Source: Tannerella sp.
GTDB taxonomy: Bacteria > Bacteroidota > Bacteroidia > Bacteroidales > Tannerellaceae
DNA length: 19,011 bases
Direction: 5' to 3'
Assembly: GCA_031268395.1 (NCBI GenBank)
Contig: JAIRXI010000096.1
Location: 1-19,011 of the forward strand
The notes beneath the pieces are model-generated. The model ran no database searches. It was given only the letters and a program-made list of their open reading frames with translations, and had not been told where the DNA came from. The translations under genes and the position numbers were made by a program. Positions 1 through 7,400 of the stretch are shown here, in pieces (the first letter of the stretch is position 1; each line of letters begins with the position of its first letter).

Positions 1-168
1 GGGGATGTTTTCCAGCACATAAAACATCCCCAATGCCATATTGGGGATGTTTTCCAACGCATAAAACATCCCCAATGCCGTATTGGGTATGTTTTCCAGC
101 ACATAAAACATCCCCAATGCCATATCGTGAACGTTTTCCAACACATAAGACATTCCCGGCAAACCTCC
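1..168. repeat. 42-bp tandem repeat array, each unit a hairpin
   Basis: Four consecutive 42-bp units start at 1, 43, 85 and 127. The array begins exactly at the window edge, so it probably continues upstream. In units 1 and 2 an 11-nt arm GGGGATGTTTT is followed by a 9-nt loop and the exact reverse complement AAAACATCCCC, then an 11-nt linker of the type AATGCCATATT. Unit 3 has one mismatch in the stem and unit 4 is degenerate, as is usual for the decaying edge of an array. The period is 14 codons, so one frame stays open and gives a repetitive peptide, but this looks like a by-product and not a gene. There are no variable spacers, which excludes CRISPR. Function unknown. Confidence 0.9.
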
Positions 169-700
169 GGGAACGTTGCCCGGACCTGTCCCGCGATTTG
201 CAGGAGATGTCGGGTTTACTGTAAATAGAGGAAATTTCGTCAATGCCGGTCATGTACCGGTCATACGGTCCGCACGCGCCGTCGTCGTGACGCGCAACGG
301 TGGCGGACCTGTTTTTCTTGTCGGCCGCGAGGTGGGAGAAATTACAGGGCGGCCGGAGGGAGATCAAACGGATGTTGCCTGTGCAACTGTCTGATTTCCA
401 ATACCCCCCCCCCCCGAAATACATTTATTAACATTGCGGAAGAGGAGGCGGACACGCTTTTTATATCTACTGTTCTGTTCGGCATATTATCTGAGCCTTC
501 GCTTTTTATCTGTTTATTCAATTTTCCAGGGAAAAATCGACGAAGCAAAGTTAGATAAAATAGAAACAGATGAGAAGTTATTTATTCATAAAAATATTTA
601 TACGCCAGCGGACGGCCGGATGCAGGATGTAAATTCAGAAACACGGTCTCCCCGGAAACCGTTATACCTCACCCGTTCGTCATCGGCGCCCGACGGAACG
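169..700. other. non-coding stretch with a 12-C homopolymer
   Basis: No convincing gene is visible between the tandem array and the sigma-factor promoter. Base composition changes from GC-rich (to about 400) to distinctly AT-rich (about 430-620). A run of 12 C residues lies at 404-415. Short open frames crossing the stretch resemble no family I know and lack credible starts. One of them is merely an in-frame upstream extension of the sigma factor from a TTG at 434. Confidence 0.6.
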
Positions 701-718
701 GCGCGCAGAAAAAACACA

Positions 719-726
719 TATATTTG
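719..726 (+). promoter_or_regulatory. putative -7 element for the ECF sigma factor
   Basis: TATATTTG fits the Bacteroidetes -7 consensus TAnnTTTG and lies 28 bp before the ATG at 755. No TTG is seen at the usual distance upstream (around 696), so the -33 half is weak. It supports the short start at 755, because the upstream in-frame extension would precede the promoter. Confidence 0.5.
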
Positions 727-754
727 CAGTAGAAAAAACCACGACAGAATCGAT

Positions 755-1309
755 ATGTCAAACAGCAACAGCCCGTATGCGCCGGCACTGGAAAGCCTTT
801 TTGCTCGGTATTACAAACCGCTGCGGGCGTATGCATTTCGTTATGTAAACCACAGGGAAGCATCCGAAGACATCGTCCAGGACATCTTCCTCGAACTCTG
901 GGCGCGGCGGGAGAGTATCCGCTTCGACGACCCCGACGCCGTCAAGTCCTATCTGTTCAAGTCCGTATACACCCGCGCCCTCTATCTGCTGAAAACAAGG
1001 CCGCCGAACGACCCGCTGGAAGCCCTGGACGAAAATGCCCTTTCGTCCCCCGTTCCCGGCCAGGAGCAGTCGCTGTTCTTCGGCGAACTGAAAACGGAAA
1101 TTGCCGGCTGCGTAGAGACGCTTCCCCCGCAATGCAGGAAAATCTTTCTCCTCAGCCGCGGCCACGAACTGAAAAACCGGGAAATCGCCGCACGGCTGGG
1201 CATCAGCATCAAGGCCGTGGAAAAACAGATAGGCAAGGCCCTGTCTGTCCTGCGGAAACACCTCCGGGCAAAGGATTTGCTGCTGCTCGCCGTCCTGTTT
1301 CTCCACTGA
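755..1309 (+). CDS. ECF-type RNA polymerase sigma factor (sigma-70 family)
   Basis: A 184-residue alternative sigma factor expected to direct core RNA polymerase to a small promoter set. Region 2 is at about residues 12-55 and contains the EDIVQDIFLELW segment typical of ECF factors. Region 4 is at about 123-172, with the helix-turn-helix EIAARLGISIKAVEKQIGKA. The protein ends in a hydrophobic tail (LLLLAVLFLH) that is common in Bacteroidetes ECF sigmas of the FecI/SusC-associated type. The frame is open back to a TTG at 434, but those 107 codons look non-coding, and the ATG at 755 follows a good -7 element. Such sigmas are usually followed by a FecR-like anti-sigma gene. Here the next gene is aroA with its own promoter, so no partner is seen. 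Family assignment is firm; the regulon is unknown. Confidence 0.9.
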   Translation: MSNSNSPYAPALESLFARYYKPLRAYAFRYVNHREASEDIVQDIFLELWARRESIRFDDPDAVKSYLFKSVYTRALYLLKTRPPNDPLEALDENALSSPVPGQEQSLFFGELKTEIAGCVETLPPQCRKIFLLSRGHELKNREIAARLGISIKAVEKQIGKALSVLRKHLRAKDLLLLAVLFLH

Positions 1310-1337
1310 TGCCGGACCGGCTTCGCCCGGCAGCACA

Positions 1338-1357
1338 TCTTCCCTTTTTGGGGAAGA
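1338..1357 (+). terminator. hairpin after the sigma factor, overlapping the aroA promoter
   Basis: A 7-bp stem (TCTTCCC / GGGAAGA) with a T-rich loop lies 28 bp after the sigma-factor stop. The TTG at 1348-1350, proposed as the -33 box of aroA, is inside the loop. The short stem and lack of a clean U-tract make this only a moderate terminator candidate. Confidence 0.4.
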
Positions 1358-1378
1358 CGTGTTTTATGCTTAATTTTG
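1348..1378 (+). promoter_or_regulatory. Bacteroidetes-type promoter of the aroA operon
   Basis: TTG at 1348-1350 and TAATTTTG at 1371-1378 (consensus TAnnTTTG) start 23 bp apart, the same spacing as at four other promoters in this window. The predicted 5' leader to the ATG at 1440 is about 55 nt. Confidence 0.65.
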
Positions 1379-1439
1379 CAGCCTGACAGACGACAGTAAT
1401 CCGCCCGGAGTAGCGCCGGGTATAACAGTTGGAACAACG

Positions 1440-2696
1440 ATGAATTATTATGCAATCAATGCGCCGCCGGCCGGACTGAAGGCCGTCATCGCGCTGCCCG
1501 CCTCCAAGAGCATCAGCAACCGGGTGCTTGTCCTCAATGCGCTGAGTCCCTGTCCGCAGGAGATCCGGAACCTCTCGGACTGCGACGACACGGAAGTGAT
1601 GCTGCACGCCCTGCGTTCGGGGGCGGCAGAGGTCGACATCCGGGCGGCCGGCACGGCCATGCGTTTCCTGACGGCCTGCCTGGCCGGGAAAACCGGTACG
1701 TGGACGATCACCGGCACGGAACGGATGAAGAACCGTCCCGTCAAAATCCTTGTCGACGCACTCCGTTCGCTGGGGGCGAAAATCTCCTTTCCGGAGAAGG
1801 ACGGTTTTCCGCCGCTGCGCGTGGAAGGACGCCCCCTGCAGGGCGGCGAAGTGACGATCGAGGGCGGCGTCAGTTCGCAGTACATATCTGCTTTGCTGAT
1901 GGTTGCGCCGGTCATGAAGAACGGCCTGTGCCTGCATCTGACCGGCGAGACGGTCTCCAAACCCTATCTCCGGCTGACGGTCGGGCTGATGAGACAGTTT
2001 GGCGTGACGGTTGCAGTAAACGGACGAACCCTGACGGTCGCGCCGCAGACGTATGCCGCCGTGCCTCTTACGGTAGAATCGGACTGGAGCGCGGCCTCGT
2101 ACTGGTACGAGATGGCGGCGCTTTCCGGGCAGGCGGAAGTGAGGCTGACCGGCCTGTTTCGCGACAGTCTGCAGGGCGATGCGGCCATCGTTCCGCTGTT
2201 TGAACGGCTGGGCGTGGAAACGCGCTTCCTGCCGGACGGCGCGGCGCTGAAACGTGTGGCGCCTCCCGCGTGCCGCCGGCTGGAGCTTGATCTGACGGAC
2301 ATGCCCGACATGGCACAGACGCTGACGGCGACCTGTGCGGCGCTTGATATGCCGTTTCGCTTCGACGGGCTGCAAAGTTTGAAAATCAAGGAGACCGACC
2401 GCCTGGAAGCGCTCCGGACGGAGCTGCGCAAATTCGGCTACCCGCTGAACGGGCGCGACGGCCGGACGCTGGAATGGAACGGCGAACGGTGCAGGGCGGA
2501 CGCATCACCGGTCATACATACGTATGAAGACCACCGGATGGCAATGGCGCTGGCCCCGCTGGCGCTGGCGCGTCCGGAGGGCGTCCGGGTGGCCTGTCCG
2601 GAAGTGGTGTCGAAGAGCTATCCGCATTTCTGGGACGACCTGCGGAGCGCCGGCTTTTCGGTCGCGGCCGGGCATACGGAAACGGTTAACGGCTGA
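1440..2696 (+). CDS. aroA: 3-phosphoshikimate 1-carboxyvinyltransferase (EPSP synthase)
   Basis: Cytoplasmic enzyme of the shikimate pathway joining shikimate 3-phosphate and phosphoenolpyruvate to give EPSP, a precursor of chorismate and the aromatic amino acids. At 418 residues it has the normal family length. Visible motifs in order: LPASKSISNR with the substrate-binding lysine K23, the AAGTAMRFL loop, TERMKNRPVK, GGVSSQYISALL, SDWSAASYW, TDMPDMAQT (about 286-294, catalytic Asp region), KIKETDR (E318) and EDHRMAM (363-369). The proline normally following AMR in the enterobacterial enzyme is phenylalanine here. It is the first gene of a three-gene operon, followed after 3 nt by the small membrane protein. 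The ATG is close to a good promoter and has no strong ribosome-binding site, as expected for this phylum. Assignment is secure. Confidence 0.96.
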   Translation: MNYYAINAPPAGLKAVIALPASKSISNRVLVLNALSPCPQEIRNLSDCDDTEVMLHALRSGAAEVDIRAAGTAMRFLTACLAGKTGTWTITGTERMKNRPVKILVDALRSLGAKISFPEKDGFPPLRVEGRPLQGGEVTIEGGVSSQYISALLMVAPVMKNGLCLHLTGETVSKPYLRLTVGLMRQFGVTVAVNGRTLTVAPQTYAAVPLTVESDWSAASYWYEMAALSGQAEVRLTGLFRDSLQGDAAIVPLFERLGVETRFLPDGAALKRVAPPACRRLELDLTDMPDMAQTLTATCAALDMPFRFDGLQSLKIKETDRLEALRTELRKFGYPLNGRDGRTLEWNGERCRADASPVIHTYEDHRMAMALAPLALARPEGVRVACPEVVSKSYPHFWDDLRSAGFSVAAGHTETVNG

Positions 2697-2699
2697 ATC

Positions 2700-3110
2700 A
2701 TGTGGTACCTTGCACTCGGTTTGCTGGCGCTGGGGCTTTTTGCCGCCGCGACGAATTGCTGGAGAGGGGGCCGAAAGCGGCGTTCCAGCACGGAGCATGA
2801 AGCGGCAGCGGCGCCGGAAACCGGCTCCGCCGACTGCTGCGGACAGCACACGGTTTGCGAGCGCTACCGCCGGCCGGGCACCGCCGGGGAAGAGGCCGGG
2901 TATTACGACGACGAGGAACTGGACGCCTATCGCGGGACGCCTCCCGACGCCTATCCGGAGGCGGCGGAGGATGCTTTCCGGGAGGTGCTGTACACGTTGC
3001 GGGAGAATGAAGTGGCCGGCTGGCTGCACAGCCTGCAGCAGCGTGGCGTCCACCTGCCGGACGCGCTAAAGGACGAAGCGTTCCTGATTGTCGGGGAAGG
3101 CCGGATTTGA
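2700..3110 (+). CDS. small membrane-anchored protein with a CCGQHTVC motif, function unknown
   Basis: A 136-residue protein with one N-terminal hydrophobic segment (about residues 2-18), a basic stretch (RGGRKRRSS), a low-complexity linker and a conserved-looking core. The core contains CCGQHTVCE (C46, C47, H50, C53), then YYDDEELDAY and a helical C-terminal half with REVLYTLRENEVAGWLHSL. From memory, similar proteins occur in Bacteroidales and are sometimes called phospholipases, because CCGQHTVC satisfies the phospholipase A2 histidine active-site pattern C-C-{P}-x-H-{LGY}-x-C. The rest shows no phospholipase fold features such as a calcium loop or the HD pair, so I do not assign that activity. 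The Cys/His cluster could equally bind metal, fitting the metal-type ABC permease downstream (36-nt gap). It starts 3 nt after the aroA stop. Confidence 0.85.
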   Translation: MWYLALGLLALGLFAAATNCWRGGRKRRSSTEHEAAAAPETGSADCCGQHTVCERYRRPGTAGEEAGYYDDEELDAYRGTPPDAYPEAAEDAFREVLYTLRENEVAGWLHSLQQRGVHLPDALKDEAFLIVGEGRI

Positions 3111-3146
3111 AGACAGAGATTTGTAAACGGAATAAAAGACTGACCT

Positions 3147-3998
3147 GTGGAGATTTTGCAATATACGTTTTTCCGACATGCGCTGTGGAGCAGCCTGCTG
3201 ATGTCGATTGCCTGCGGCCTGGTCGGGACCTACGTCGTGTCGCGGCGGCTGGTGTTTATCAGCGGCGGCATCACACATGCCTCGTTCGGCGGCCTGGGCA
3301 TCGGATTTTATCTGGGGATCAACCCTTTCCTGGGGGCGCTGGGGTTTGCCGTGCTGTCGGCGTTCGGGGTGGAATGGGCGAGCAAGTCGTACCGCGTGCG
3401 CGAAGACTCGGCCATTGCAGCCGTCTGGTCGCTGGGAATGGCTGTGGGGATGGTCTTTATCGTGCTCACGCCCGGTTATGCGCCCAACCTGTCGTCCTAT
3501 CTGTTCGGGAATATCCTGACGGTCTCGCAAACCGATATTCTCTGGACGGCTGCCTTCGTGGCGGTGCTGTGCACCGTCTTTGCGGCGCTGTATCGTGAAA
3601 TTGTCTATTCGGCATTCGACCGCGATTTCGCCGTCACACAGGGCCTCCCCGTGAAGGCTGTCGAATGTCTGATGACCGTCTGCATTGCCGTCACCATCGT
3701 ACTGTCGATCCGTCTGGTGGGGATCATGCTGCTGATGAGCATGCTGACGGTGCCGCAGATGACCGTTAACCTGTTTACGGCGGAGTTCAGGCGGATCGTC
3801 ACGGGCAGTATTCTGCTCTGTTTGGGCGCCTGCATCGCGGGGCTGTTTCTTTCCTATTATCTCCGGATCCCCTCCGGTACATTTATTATTATTGTATTGA
3901 TCCTGTTTTTTCTCCTGGCGAAGGGGGCGCTTTTTCTGCACGGGAACCTCCGCCGGAAGATGGAATTACGGTGCGGAAAGCCGGTTCAGGGAGTTTAG
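3147..3998 (+). CDS. ABC-3 family metal transporter permease (ZnuB/MntB-like)
   Basis: Integral inner-membrane subunit of a zinc- or manganese-type ABC importer, 283 residues, normal for the ABC-3 family, with about seven to nine hydrophobic segments. The segment ISGGITHASFGGLGIG (about residues 38-53) matches the conserved region following the second helix of this family. I place the start at the GTG at 3147, because the protein then begins MEILQYTFFRHAL, like the homologues I know from Bacteroides; no ATG is available nearby. It is the last gene of the aroA operon. No ATPase, substrate-binding protein or Fur/Zur-like regulator is seen within the window, so its partners must be elsewhere. 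The substrate metal cannot be decided from sequence. The stop codon (3996-3998) overlaps the first bases of a 158-bp palindrome. Confidence 0.9.
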   Translation: MEILQYTFFRHALWSSLLMSIACGLVGTYVVSRRLVFISGGITHASFGGLGIGFYLGINPFLGALGFAVLSAFGVEWASKSYRVREDSAIAAVWSLGMAVGMVFIVLTPGYAPNLSSYLFGNILTVSQTDILWTAAFVAVLCTVFAALYREIVYSAFDRDFAVTQGLPVKAVECLMTVCIAVTIVLSIRLVGIMLLMSMLTVPQMTVNLFTAEFRRIVTGSILLCLGACIAGLFLSYYLRIPSGTFIIIVLILFFLLAKGALFLHGNLRRKMELRCGKPVQGV

Positions 3999-4154
3999 GA
4001 ACTGTCTGAAAATAAACGTCACATTTACCGTTCTGTTTTTCGCCGTACTTCAGCCCGAAAATGCGCGCATACCGGGGTATGTAAGCATTTTCGGGCTTCG
4101 TCCCGCAAAAAACAGCTCCGATAAATTTGTGACGTTTATTTCCAGACAGTTCCT
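3997..4154. repeat. 158-bp imperfect palindrome (MITE-like or terminator element)
   Basis: The outer arms 3997-4022 and 4129-4154 are complementary at 25 of 26 positions (outer end AGGAACTGTCTG, inner AAATAAACGTCAC). Complementarity resumes inwards with small bulges, and the centre has a 13-bp stem AGCCCGAAAATGC / GCATTTTCGGGCT plus an apical CATACC-GG-GGTATG. Almost the whole element could fold into one long hairpin. It begins within the stop codon of the permease gene. No open frame is inside. It could be a non-autonomous transposable element or a strong terminator between convergent genes. Confidence 0.8.
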
Positions 4155-4195
4155 TAACGCACCGCCATTTAACAAAACAGCAACACCTGTTATTT

Positions 4196-4240
4196 ATCCC
4201 GAAATGTCCATTACGTATTTTCCCAGCGCCTTACGGCGCT
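4196..4240. repeat. partial match to a dispersed intergenic repeat, plus a small hairpin
   Basis: ATCCCGAAATGTCCATTA (4196-4213) matches the start of the repeat at 18552-18569 with two differences, and also resembles the start of that at 7637. A hairpin AGCGCC-TTAC-GGCGCT follows at 4225-4240. The similarity does not extend clearly past this, so the copy is partial or coincidental. Confidence 0.35.
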
Positions 4241-4262
4241 TCTCCGTGCTCTTTATTCATTC

Positions 4263-4334
4263 AAACACGGAGGACACGGAGACACGGAGACGGTGATTCC
4301 GTTTTCCCTCCGTGTCTCCGTGTCCTCCGTGTTT
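4263..4334. terminator. 26-bp perfect hairpin between convergent genes, probable bidirectional terminator
   Basis: Arms 4263-4288 and 4309-4334 are perfect reverse complements over 26 bp, with a 20-nt loop. The arms are made of a CACGGAG / ACACGGAGG short tandem motif. Further CACGGAG-like words occur just outside (around 4243 and 4349). It lies between the permease operon (plus) and the glycoside hydrolase (minus), and its arms end in AAA / TTT, so it can serve as a terminator for both directions. Similar CACGGAG repeats are common intergenic sequences in environmental genomes. Confidence 0.6.
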
Positions 4335-4410
4335 AATTATAAGGAGGGCACGGAGTGGCGACCGGCTCGACGGGGAAAAACGACCGGCCGAGACGCACCC
4401 TCCGTTTTGC

Positions 4411-7400
4411 TTATTCGGCTTTCTTCAGGACGAAATCCTTCATCAGTCCGTAATCCAGCTGCTGATAGTCTTTTCCGGGAGGATATGCCTTCACGTTCCG
4501 GAAATGCCAGGGGCTTACCAGTCCCGGCGCCGGACTGTTGTGGAACGGGCCGAGCAGGTTCTTGTTGCTGCCGACCACCTTTACGGTCACGGTATTCTCG
4601 CCCTCATCCAGCAGGCCGGACACATCGACGGTCCAGGGATCCCAGGCTATCAGGCCGGCCGCTTTTCCATTGACCGACACTTCGGCCACCGTTCCTTTCC
4701 AGTCGTCCGCCTGCACGGCATAACGGCCGGACGGGTCGGCGATGCGGTATGTTTTCGTATACAGCATGGCGTTCGGATAGAAGGGCCAGCCCTGCGCTTT
4801 CCAGCTGCCGGCCGCCAGCGTCCCGGCGGGCGCGGCGATTTCCCAGCCTTTGGCAGCCGGCGTCACGCAGAATTTCCCCCGGATATAGACCGGTTCGATC
4901 TCGGCCAGCAGTTTCATTGCCGGCAACTTCAGTGACAGTACGTTTTCTCCCTGTTTCACATATTCCCCGACCGGACAGACGCCCGTCTCGCGATCCAGCC
5001 ACCACGAGCCGGACAGGGGGGCGACCACGTGGCCGTTGATGCTGATTTCGTAAAGGCCGGGACGCTCCACTACCGCCTGCAGGCCGGAAACGTCGAAGGC
5101 GCCGCTGACCACAAACCGGTAGGAGGCCGTGAAACCGCCGGAAGTAAACGTGTCGCGGCTGACGATGCTGTTTTTATACTGCACGGACGTATTCCACGGA
5201 TTGCCGCTCTCGAAGCCGTGATGCTTGAACACCCTGTCCGCCGCATCATATACGTGCAGATCCCCATACCGCTCTTTTCCGAGCGTCAGGTCGCAGAAGT
5301 CGACGGTCAGCACGTTGTCCGTTTCCGGGAGGACGGAGAGCGGCGTTACGGAGGGCGTCTCCACATACCGGCCTGTCGGCTCGGGCAGGGCATGGCCGCG
5401 CTGCTTTCTGTCGAACACGTAGAGCAGCAGGCTGCCGGCCGGCGGCAGGTCGTAGGCCAGTTCGATCCGGCCGCCGTCAACGCCGGTTTCGGAACGGTCG
5501 ACGATCTTTCCGGTCATGGCGCACAGTTCGAGCGCATCTTTCCCCTTCAGCTGCACGCTCCCCCTGGCCGCCTCGGTCAGGCTGGCGTTGGAGAGGAACA
5601 GGATCTGCCCGTCCTTCATGATCCGGCGGTGATGGAAGAGGTCGTTGCCGGACGCGGCGCGGAAGCGGATATCATCCTGCAGGCAGGGCGTCAGGTCCGG
5701 CGAGACGGAAGGCGTCAGCAGGGTGACGCGGGCCGGATCGGAGAAGAACGTGCGCGCGTCGTCGTTCGGGGCGCCGTCCACATACGCCGGCTGCGCATAC
5801 GCCAGGATCGTGCCTCCGTTTTCCGCAAATTCCTTCAGCAGGGCGAAGGTTGGCGCATCCAGGTTTTCGGTCATCGGCGGAATCACGACTTTCGAATACG
5901 CCCGGCGGCCGATCGAGAATTTCTTCCCGGACACTTTTCCCTGATCCTTGATGATGTTTTCCGATCCGAGGTCATACTCCACCTGCGCCTTTTCAAGGGA
6001 GGTGACAAACCGCTGGAAGGTCTTTCCGATTTCCATGTACGCCGGATTGCTGTAACGGTAGGCATAGTAGAGCCAGACGGAAGTGGTCGGTTCGAGGATC
6101 AGGATGTCGTTGAGCTGCTCGCCGGCCGACAGGGCCATCGACAGGCGGGCGAAATACAGGTTCAGTTGCCGGTAGCAGGGCCACCAGGGCGAATGTTCGG
6201 AGAAGGTCGGGGGATAGTCGTACTTCCGCGCCCCGGCAATGCTCAGGTGCGCCAGGTGCTGGTTCATGAAATTGACGCCCAGCACATATTCCCAGTCGCC
6301 CAGCCGCTTGAAGTCGCGGAACGTCTCTTCCCAGCCGCCGCCGCCGTAGGTTTCGCTCAGCGTGCGCCGGTAGCCCATCTGGTTAGCCACGCTGCTCAGC
6401 TCCTTTACGGCGCGCACGTTTCCGAACTGCGCCTGCGGCGATTCGTCGTTATACTGGTTGAAAAGCATGTCGATGGCCGGCTGCTGGTGCCACGCATACA
6501 TGGCCATGTTGTCGCCCCCGTCGGCCATGTCCGGCCAGCCATGTTCCCAGTAGTGCCCCGTCAGTTTGAGGTTGTTCGCCTCGCAGTATTCGAAACAGGG
6601 CTTGGCCCAGCGGTCGATAAAGAGTTGCAGCAGCGTTTGCGTGTAATTGTGGCGCACCTTTTTCCAGTCGCCCGTTTCCTCGAACAGGGAAGGCAGACTG
6701 GCTTTCAGGTCGTAGCCCCATTTTGCCCGGAAGACGTCGAACAGGTCGGGCGTCCAGCGGATACCGCCGGGCGGATTGATATTCGGTTCGTCGGTAAACC
6801 AGCCGGGCACGGCCTTGCCAAATTCGTCGCCCAGCGCCCGTTTGTATCCGTCCATCGTGATTTCGATAAACTTCTCCGTCACGCCGGGATACAGCAGGTC
6901 GACATACGAAAAGCCGCCATACCAGGGCGACTGCTGGTCGTATCCCTTCCTCAGCAGATAGTATTCGCCTTTCTTCCCCTGTTCGTCCTTCATGCCGGAT
7001 GTAATCTCCCGGAACGTTCCGTCGCTTTCTTTTCGGTAGCACAGGAACACATCCGCCGGTACGGTGTCGGGAAAGACCTCGTATTTCTCCGGCAGCAGGC
7101 TTTTCCCCTGATTGTAACTTTCGGGCATCGCGGCCGGCACATGTCCGCCCGCAAACCCGCTCGGATACGAGTTTTCGTCATAGAGCCACACGTCCATGTC
7201 CAGTTTCTTTCCCGTTTCTACGGTATACCGGCACAGTTCGAACCATTCGTCCGAGATGTATTCCGTAATCAGCCCCGGACGGGGATGGATAAACACGCCG
7301 CCGAAGCCCTGTTCCTTCAGTTCGTTCATGGACGCGTCGATCAGTTCGTGTGTCACGCGCGTGTTCCACACCCACAGCGGAGCGGTCCCGTATTCTTTGG

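Noticed and set aside
1..168. CRISPR array or repetitive surface-protein gene
   Set aside because: Units abut without variable spacers. The open frame arises only because 42 is divisible by 3, and it has no start context or family resemblance.
342..548. Small minus-strand protein crossing the poly-C/G tract, possibly phase-variable
   Set aside because: No homology, promoter or codon pattern supports it; the idea is kept only as a remark on the homopolymer.
434..754. N-terminal extension of the sigma factor from a TTG at 434
   Set aside because: It would precede the -7 element at 719, has non-coding-like composition, and the family begins close to the ATG at 755.
2700..3110. Secreted phospholipase A2
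   Set aside because: Only the short Cys/His signature fits; the calcium-binding loop and the remaining disulfide pattern are missing.
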